Shown here in pieces: positions 58,122 through 64,000 of a DNA stretch of 64,000 nucleotides. Origin of the DNA: Pyricularia pennisetigena (lineage: Eukaryota > Ascomycota > Sordariomycetes > Magnaporthales > Pyriculariaceae); assembly GCF_004337985.1 (NCBI RefSeq), contig NW_021940918.1:310001-374000 (forward strand), written 5' to 3'. The notes below the pieces were generated by a model that saw only the letters and a list, made by a program, of their open reading frames with translations, searched no databases and had not been told where the DNA came from. Both the position numbers and the translations under genes were made by a program. Each line of letters starts with the position of its first letter. Positions within the stretch are counted from its first letter, which is position 1.

Positions 58122-59068
58122 CAATGAATGTTGGCATCAGTAATTGACTATCTAGTTCTTAGTGTTTATTTTACACTTTTTTTTTTTTTTTTCTCTCTTC
58201 TCTTCTTTTGGGTTGCAAATGGGAACTGTGGGATGTTATTTGGGTTCACTTTGAGTCACAGGATTGTTTAGTGAGTTGGCCCATCCGGGGCGTCCACGTA
58301 GGCCGGCGCTTGTTAATTATCGATATCATTTTGATCTCATTCCAGATTTCGGTTTGAAACTGATGGATGTATTAAAGTCCGAAAGCGGTGGGGAGTTCAA
58401 GGTCGGCCTAATAGCGTGGCTACGTACTTACATAATCAACATTTTAGTGGAGCTAGGCACGTCAATGAACGACAAGGATATGATGAACGCGCTTGGGCTT
58501 GGTTGGAGTTGGTGGCTCCAGAAGGCGAGCTTTGCGACCAGCTACCGCCGACGTCAATTTGATACATTTGCGGTGGTCCATCTCCAGCAATAAACCGCAT
58601 CACGACATCATCTTTGCGGCCCAGACCTGCGCGCAAACCTCTTTTTGATCTCCCTCAGTCCATTAGCACCTCTAGGACAGGCTGGGAATCGCGCATACAC
58701 GCTGCATTCGCATTAGGCTGGCTGCATCAAGCACGCTTGTTGCCCCGTCAAACTCACAAGCCGACTGATGACTGCTTGGAGGGCAGTCAGTCGCCTCGGC
58801 TACTTCTACAACCCGGTTGGTCATCAGCAAGATGTCTGCTCATACGTAAACAAACAAACCAAGCAATCAATACTAAATTTTTTCCCCATAGAAATGCGAT
58901 CATAAACCACCAGCTGGAGGCGCTTGACTGACTAGGTCACAACTACTTCACGTCGCCAGTCACGCCTGCCTCACCACATCTACGAGTTGTCTTCTCTCTC
59001 GATTACCGATTGCTGCTCGATTGGAACGCACGAAAAGCCGACAAGGACGCCATCGTCTTTAGGCAAAA
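58122..59068. other. Intergenic region SNX4-TAF2
   Basis: 947 bp with a T tract at 58178-58192 right after SNX4. A 109-codon plus ORF (58264-58593) has no recognisable domain, and its position fits 3' untranslated or spacer sequence. The TAF2 promoter and leader must lie at the right end. Confidence 0.5.
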
Positions 59069-62000
59069 ATGGAGGACGCCTCTAACAGTGGCGGCGAGCC
59101 CGACCTCTACGCCTGGGTCGTGATGAGCCAGGAAGTGGAGGTCGAGGTCAATTTCGTCGAGAAGCAGCTCACTGGCTTTGCTACACTCTCCATCGTTCCG
59201 CTAAATGGCGACAATCACAAATTCGAGACAGTCCGCATCGATGCGCGACAGATGGATATCGACACGGACAAGATCACGGTCAACGGCAATAAGGTCAAGG
59301 CCGTCTACCACGATCCCTATGACGAACTCGACATTCCCGACGGCTTCAACTGGGATGGCCAGCAGTTCCACTACCAGCAGAAGCGTATCAGTCAAATACT
59401 GACCCGCACGACTCCCGAGGTGCCCGTATCTGTTCAGAGCAAGAGCGGCCACTCACCTTCGTACGGGTCTCTGGAGGTTTCTCTGCGTCCGGAGGAGATC
59501 ATGGTCAAGAAGGGAGGCTTCAAGATCCGTGTCAAGAATAACGATTTCGAGTCGAGCAAGGTTCTTCAGTACGACATTGTCATACCCTTCCGTTCACGGC
59601 CCTTCAGGGATGGCTTTCAGTTTGTTGGCGTGGAGGAGACCGACACCAGGTATCCGCACTTTTACACGAGGAACTCTGAGGGCCTGGGAATGGCCTCATG
59701 TATCTTTCCATGTATCGACGACCCCGGTGCTAGGTCCTACTGGACTCTCAAAGTCAAGATCCCACGCACACTGGGCGACGCTTTGAAGCAGCCACTACTT
59801 ACCCAGCGCTCGACTACCAAGAATGGTGCCGACGCCGATGAGTCCCGGTTTGCCCTGACGGAGGAGGACAAGCTGCTCGACATGACCGTCGTTGCGTCTG
59901 GTATCCTGGTTGGCGAACACTCGGACAAGGATGACGACTCCAAAAAGACGATGGAGTTTCAGATCACGGGCAAAGAGATGTCTGCGCAACACGTGGGATT
60001 TGCCGTGGGCCCTTTTCAGCACGTTGATTTGTGGTCCGAGTTCCGAACCGAGGCCGACGACGACAAGCTTGGAAAACTAGCCATCAAAGTCCACGGTTAC
60101 TGTTTGCCCAGGAGGGAGGACGAAGTGCGATTTACTTGCGAGCCCATGAGCATGGCTGCCGATTTCTTTGCCACCAAATTCGGCCAGTACCCGTTTGACA
60201 GTTACAAGATGTGCTTCGTTGACGACATGATCACGGACACGGCGCCACTGTGTTCTTTTTCTCTCTGCAGCAGCAGGCTTTTGTACCCCCATGATATTAT
60301 CGACAATGAAAGCGAGGTGACGAGGGAGCTAGTGCATGCGTTGGCTAGCCAGTACTTTGGCATCAACATCATTCCCGATACGATTTCCGATGTCTGGGTG
60401 ACTATCGGTATATCTCACTACATTACAGATTTGTTCATGCAGCAGCTGTGTGGAAACAACCACTATAGGTTTCAGATGAAGACCAGGGCCGACAGGCTGG
60501 TTGAAGAGGATGTCAACAGGCTTCCCCTGGATCAACTCGGCTACCATCTCGATCTCGGTGATTATCAGGCTGAATTCATGGCTCTCAAGGCGCCGTTGGT
60601 TCTTTTCATACTTGACAAACGGATGACAAAAAAGGCATCGCACAATGGTATTCGAAGAGTGGTCCTGCGGCTGGTGTCCAGAAGTAACACGGAAGCTAGT
60701 GATGTACGATTCATATCGTCAGAGTCGTTCAGGAAGCAATGCGAGAAGGTGCATAAAGGGGCTTCCCTCGAGCTTTTCTGGCAGCAATGGATCCAGTCAG
60801 CCGGCTGTGCGAGATTTGACATGTCTCAACGGTACAACAAGAAGCACTCCAGGGTCGACTTGACGGTGAGGCAGCCCGAGGAAAAGTCACAACTTCCCCA
60901 GCCCCCGCTCAACAAGAACAATTTCTGGGGGGTTCTGCAAGACGGACGACACGTCCCAGCGGAGAAGAAGGAAAACGTCAGCGTCTGGTTCACGGGACCG
61001 ATCACGATCGGTATCCACGAGGCTAACGGCACCCCGTACGAACATGTCGCCGAGATCCAGAGGACAGGGCCTAGACAATTCAAGGCTATTGAAATGCCTT
61101 ACAATACCAAGTACAAACGACTGAAGCGCACTAGGAGGCAGAAGGAGAGAGCGCAGGCGCTTGCGCAATCCGGCGAAGGCGGGGAACAAGCTGAAGAGGC
61201 GGTTCTCTACTCGCTTGGTGACGTGCTGCAAAGCCCAGAGGAGGAAAAGGAATGGGGTCTGGCGGACTGGACGCCCGAACAAGTCAAAGCTATGGAACAG
61301 GACTCTTTTGAGTGGCTCAGGATCGACGCGGACTTTGAATGGATCTGCTCCATGAAGACGAACATGCAGCCTTGGATGTATGTCTCGCAGCTGCAGCAGG
61401 ATAGGGACGTGGTTGCACAACAAGAGTCGGTGCTCTGGTTGTCGCAAAAGGCCGGTGGAGAGATCCTGGCCACGGTGCTTGGGAGAACGTTGATGGACAC
61501 GCGATACTACCATGGCATCCGCACGCAGGCTATCAAAGCGCTGCAGAAACAAGTATGGACCAAGGAAGAGGAGAGCCTGGATCCAGACTCTGGGATCGTG
61601 AACAAGCTAAAGAGGACCGACGCAGGTGGTCTGCGGATTCTGATGAAGGCTTTCAAGGCCTTTTTCTGTTACCCAGACTCCCAGACGCCTCGCCCCAACG
61701 ACTTTTCCAACAAGATGCAGTATGCGGTGCAAAGGGCCATACCGGAGGCCATCGCTCGAGTTCGAGAGAAGGGCCGTTGCCCCCGCGAGGCGCAACGGTT
61801 CCTCCTGGAGCAGCTCCAGTTCAACAACAACACGGGCAACGAATATTCGGATCACTTCTACGTGGCGGGCTTGCTAGACGCCCTCGCCACCAGCCTTATT
61901 CCAGACAACAGCGTCGAGACGGTTACACTGCGCAATTCGGATGACCCAGAAGCTGCACTGGATGAAGAGTTCCTCGAGTCCGCGCTGCAGATGATCGAGC

Positions 62001-63739
62001 GTTATCTTCGAATGGACGAGTGGACAAACTCTTACCAGAATATCTGGACAGTCACGGCGCTAGGCTGCAAGCAGAAACTGATGAAGGCCGGCGTGATCCC
62101 CATCTCAGCCATCGATTTTGTGCGATATCTGCAGGACAGCACCCTGGATCTGATTTCGATCAAGGCGTTTGAGGCGCTGGTGGACTTGGGCTTCCTGTTC
62201 AATAAGAAGATCTTGCGACTCCTGCTGGCATACATGACAACGCACTTTTCCCCCTTTATGCGCGACCGCCTCTTCAAGGTGTTCGCATGGGGCGTAGCCG
62301 GGCTGGCGTTTGGCGAATACGACGAGTTGAAGTCAAAAGCCGAACAACAAGCGAAGCTCAAGGAGGACGACGAAGCCGAGGATGAGCTCGATGGCGACAG
62401 CCTTATGATGGTTAACGCCGATGCAATCCTGGAGCGCAAAAAGGCCAAGGAAGCACGTAGGACGACCGTTGACGCGGCCGTGGCGGAGTTGAGGAAGGAG
62501 TTTGGCAAGTCAGAGCGGCAGGATCTCATGATCGAGATTTGGAGGGCTGCCACTTCGCCCATCATTGGGCTGAAGGAGCAGAGGAGCCTGCTGGACATGT
62601 GCGAGACGCTCTTCGAGGCCGACTACTCGTGCAGGGTCACCTTCAGGCATCCGACAAAATGGCAATGTGAGCGAGGCCCAGCGGAGCCTAGGAAGCTGAT
62701 TGTTCACTTCAAGGCCGTTCAGCGGGAGATCACCAAGCGTCCAGAGCCCAAGCCGGAGGAGCAGCCTGTCAAGCCAATCGCTGTGCCAGCTGTGCCTCCA
62801 ACAGTGACACCGGCCGCCGCGCCTCCTGCGCCGACTCCCACACCCACGGCGGCACTATCGCACACGCCGATGGAGGGAGTGGTTGCGACACCAGCTATGC
62901 CAGCACCACCCCAAAGACAAGGTTCCACCAAGATCAAGTTCAACGTCAACAAGGGGGTAGACAAGTCTCGGCAGAACAGTACCACGCCGGCGCCGAAAGT
63001 ATCGGCCACGGTGCCAAAAGTATCGACTACGGTGCCAAAATTATCGACTACGGTGCCAAAGGTATCGACCACGGTGCCGAAAGTATCGACCCCGGCACCA
63101 GCAGTTGCGGAATCACCGTCGACAAAGGTTCTGGGTGGCTCCATCTCTGCATCTCCTTCCACCATGCAACCTACATCAACGCCCACGACTCAGCGAACGG
63201 CGCTCCCTTCAGGAAGCATCAGTGGCAATGGCGGCTTGCTTAAGAAGCCAAGCAAACCAATCAGCACTCCGGTTAACGGCAGTATCAAAAGGAAGTTGGA
63301 CGATGCCTCGGCACCGCCGTCTAAATCGCCGAGGCCTACTAAAATCGTTAGGGTGCGGGTGCCGCAGTACATTCAAAAGTTGCGGCCTGACACGCGGCAG
63401 CAGATTCTTAAAGAGAACGCGCTCAAGGCCACATCCAGCCGCCAACACAGCTCCACTGGCGAGGGCTCGGTAACAGCCAAGCCGGCTAGGAAGCCGTTGC
63501 CGTCGGGATCTGCTCCCTCGTCATCAACACCTCAGCAACAGAAGGTGCGCAAGCCGCTGCCGAACAAATCATCGCCGGCTACCACAAGTGCCAGTGAGAG
63601 GAAGGAGGCCCCGCCACCGCTTGACCCGGTGCGCGCGGTCCAGACACAAGCTGCCACGGCGGCAAGCCCGACCCCCTCATCTGGAACTAAATTGAAGATC
63701 AAGTTCAAGGTGAAGGCACCGCAGCCTCCACCCCAATGA
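59069..63739 (+). CDS. TAF2: TFIID subunit TAF2
   Basis: This intronless ORF of 1556 residues is the TAF2 subunit of TFIID, the nuclear complex that recognises core promoters; TAF2 contacts initiator DNA. The N-terminal ~1000 residues have an M1-aminopeptidase-like fold. They start with VVMSQEVEVEVNFVEKQLTG and include GMASCIFPCIDDPGARSYWT, FGQYPFDSYKMCFVDDMITD and the helix TRELVHALASQYFG. In that helix the zinc-binding HExxH of true peptidases is absent, as expected for TAF2, so it should not be a protease. HEAT-like helices follow, with VTFRHPTKWQC near residue 1190. The last ~350 residues are low-complexity Pro/Ala/Ser/Thr/Lys-rich, with a heptad VPKVSTT repeated about five times (1307-1343) and a basic KLKIKFKVKAPQPPPQ terminus. 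Such C-terminal tails vary among fungi. Confidence 0.95.
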   Translation: MEDASNSGGEPDLYAWVVMSQEVEVEVNFVEKQLTGFATLSIVPLNGDNHKFETVRIDARQMDIDTDKITVNGNKVKAVYHDPYDELDIPDGFNWDGQQFHYQQKRISQILTRTTPEVPVSVQSKSGHSPSYGSLEVSLRPEEIMVKKGGFKIRVKNNDFESSKVLQYDIVIPFRSRPFRDGFQFVGVEETDTRYPHFYTRNSEGLGMASCIFPCIDDPGARSYWTLKVKIPRTLGDALKQPLLTQRSTTKNGADADESRFALTEEDKLLDMTVVASGILVGEHSDKDDDSKKTMEFQITGKEMSAQHVGFAVGPFQHVDLWSEFRTEADDDKLGKLAIKVHGYCLPRREDEVRFTCEPMSMAADFFATKFGQYPFDSYKMCFVDDMITDTAPLCSFSLCSSRLLYPHDIIDNESEVTRELVHALASQYFGINIIPDTISDVWVTIGISHYITDLFMQQLCGNNHYRFQMKTRADRLVEEDVNRLPLDQLGYHLDLGDYQAEFMALKAPLVLFILDKRMTKKASHNGIRRVVLRLVSRSNTEASDVRFISSESFRKQCEKVHKGASLELFWQQWIQSAGCARFDMSQRYNKKHSRVDLTVRQPEEKSQLPQPPLNKNNFWGVLQDGRHVPAEKKENVSVWFTGPITIGIHEANGTPYEHVAEIQRTGPRQFKAIEMPYNTKYKRLKRTRRQKERAQALAQSGEGGEQAEEAVLYSLGDVLQSPEEEKEWGLADWTPEQVKAMEQDSFEWLRIDADFEWICSMKTNMQPWMYVSQLQQDRDVVAQQESVLWLSQKAGGEILATVLGRTLMDTRYYHGIRTQAIKALQKQVWTKEEESLDPDSGIVNKLKRTDAGGLRILMKAFKAFFCYPDSQTPRPNDFSNKMQYAVQRAIPEAIARVREKGRCPREAQRFLLEQLQFNNNTGNEYSDHFYVAGLLDALATSLIPDNSVETVTLRNSDDPEAALDEEFLESALQMIERYLRMDEWTNSYQNIWTVTALGCKQKLMKAGVIPISAIDFVRYLQDSTLDLISIKAFEALVDLGFLFNKKILRLLLAYMTTHFSPFMRDRLFKVFAWGVAGLAFGEYDELKSKAEQQAKLKEDDEAEDELDGDSLMMVNADAILERKKAKEARRTTVDAAVAELRKEFGKSERQDLMIEIWRAATSPIIGLKEQRSLLDMCETLFEADYSCRVTFRHPTKWQCERGPAEPRKLIVHFKAVQREITKRPEPKPEEQPVKPIAVPAVPPTVTPAAAPPAPTPTPTAALSHTPMEGVVATPAMPAPPQRQGSTKIKFNVNKGVDKSRQNSTTPAPKVSATVPKVSTTVPKLSTTVPKVSTTVPKVSTPAPAVAESPSTKVLGGSISASPSTMQPTSTPTTQRTALPSGSISGNGGLLKKPSKPISTPVNGSIKRKLDDASAPPSKSPRPTKIVRVRVPQYIQKLRPDTRQQILKENALKATSSRQHSSTGEGSVTAKPARKPLPSGSAPSSSTPQQQKVRKPLPNKSSPATTSASERKEAPPPLDPVRAVQTQAATAASPTPSSGTKLKIKFKVKAPQPPPQ
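62987..63100 (+). repeat. TAF2: 21-bp coding minisatellite in TAF2
   Basis: Five tandem, imperfect copies of a 21-bp unit (ACGGTGCCAAAAGTATCGAC plus one base) encode the heptapeptide series VPKVSTT. Variation between copies is mainly single-base (CCAAAA, CCGAAA, TTATCG). Confidence 0.85.
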
Positions 63740-64000
63740 AGAAGAGAAGCGGATAGAACTACTTTTTCTCAGGGGGGGTTTTTTTTCTTCTTTTTCTTCT
63801 GTGTATAAATAATAATCTGGAACCAAGGCTAAATATGGGCAGGCAGGCAGGCATTCATTAGGCTGAAAGCGATCATTGTTTTGCTCGGGGCGTCATTGGA
63901 GGGTGAAAATAGGATACTTGGATTTGTTTCCTGTGTTTATTTTTTTTTTTTTTTTCCATCGTTGTGTGAAGCAGATTGCGATGTCTATTTTATACCAATC

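Noticed and set aside
58264..58593. 109-codon plus ORF between SNX4 and TAF2
   Set aside because: No domain, no splice partner and a poor context; probably spacer.
60310..60370. Possible active zinc peptidase in TAF2
   Set aside because: The M1-like fold lacks the HExxH motif (the helix reads LVHALASQYFG), as expected for TAF2.
1..64000. Biosynthetic cluster, transposon or defence island
   Set aside because: No polyketide or peptide synthase, transposase, reverse transcriptase, integrase or NLR-type gene was found; neighbouring genes belong to unrelated housekeeping pathways.

Overview
The window reads as a gene-dense piece of nuclear chromosome from a filamentous ascomycete. Nearly every gene has short introns (about 55-110 nt) with GT-AG borders, and the proteins are fungal: an SLS1-type mitochondrial regulator, a DUF7514 protein, a Snx4/Atg24 sorting nexin, a xylose reductase and a DHA2 drug-transporter-like MFS protein. 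The general look fits Sordariomycetes, possibly Magnaporthales, but nothing in the sequence proves the order. I found 21 protein-coding genes (one cut by the left edge). I found no rRNA, convincing tRNA, CRISPR array, transposase or reverse transcriptase.

Layout. 0-10 kb: NSE3 (SMC5/6 complex, partial, minus), SLS1-like mitochondrial protein (plus), a DUF7514 protein with a huge Arg-Asp/Arg-Glu tail (minus), and a GNAT acetyltransferase (minus). 10-20 kb: ribosomal protein eL20 (minus), a CSN12/PCI-domain protein (plus), a BTB/POZ protein (minus) and a membrane-anchored BEM46/ABHD13-like hydrolase (minus). 20-30 kb: the PP1 regulator SDS22 (plus), D-xylose reductase (minus), a single-pass membrane protein with a puzzling exon junction (minus) and a peroxisomal fatty-acid ABC half-transporter (minus). 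30-40 kb: a PSR1-like CTD-type phosphatase (minus), adenylosuccinate lyase (minus) and SEC61-beta (plus). 40-50 kb: a large sterol-glucosyltransferase-like protein with ubiquitin-interacting-like motifs (plus), an AKAP7-type 2H phosphoesterase-like protein (minus) and translation elongation factor 1-alpha (plus). 50-64 kb: a DHA2-type MFS transporter with a long acidic N-terminus, SNX4 and TAF2 (all plus).

These are mostly single-copy housekeeping genes in unrelated pathways (genome maintenance, translation, protein translocation, purine synthesis, peroxisomal lipid import, endosomal recycling, transcription initiation). There is no sign of a biosynthetic cluster, mating-type locus or genomic island. 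Splice structures were worked out by hand from GT/AG sites, phase continuity and protein continuity. They are internally consistent for every gene except the membrane protein at 24.8-26.1 kb.

The most interesting points are the multi-domain glycosyltransferase with about seven UIM-like helices, an upstream ORF whose stop overlaps the SLS1 start codon, first coding exons of only 3 and 4 nt in SBH1 and RPL20, an unusual elongation factor 1-alpha G-domain, the unresolved exon junction in the membrane protein, a 56-nt pure A tract, and a recurring TAGGTAGG element in the intergenic regions. I do not see an obviously new multi-gene system.
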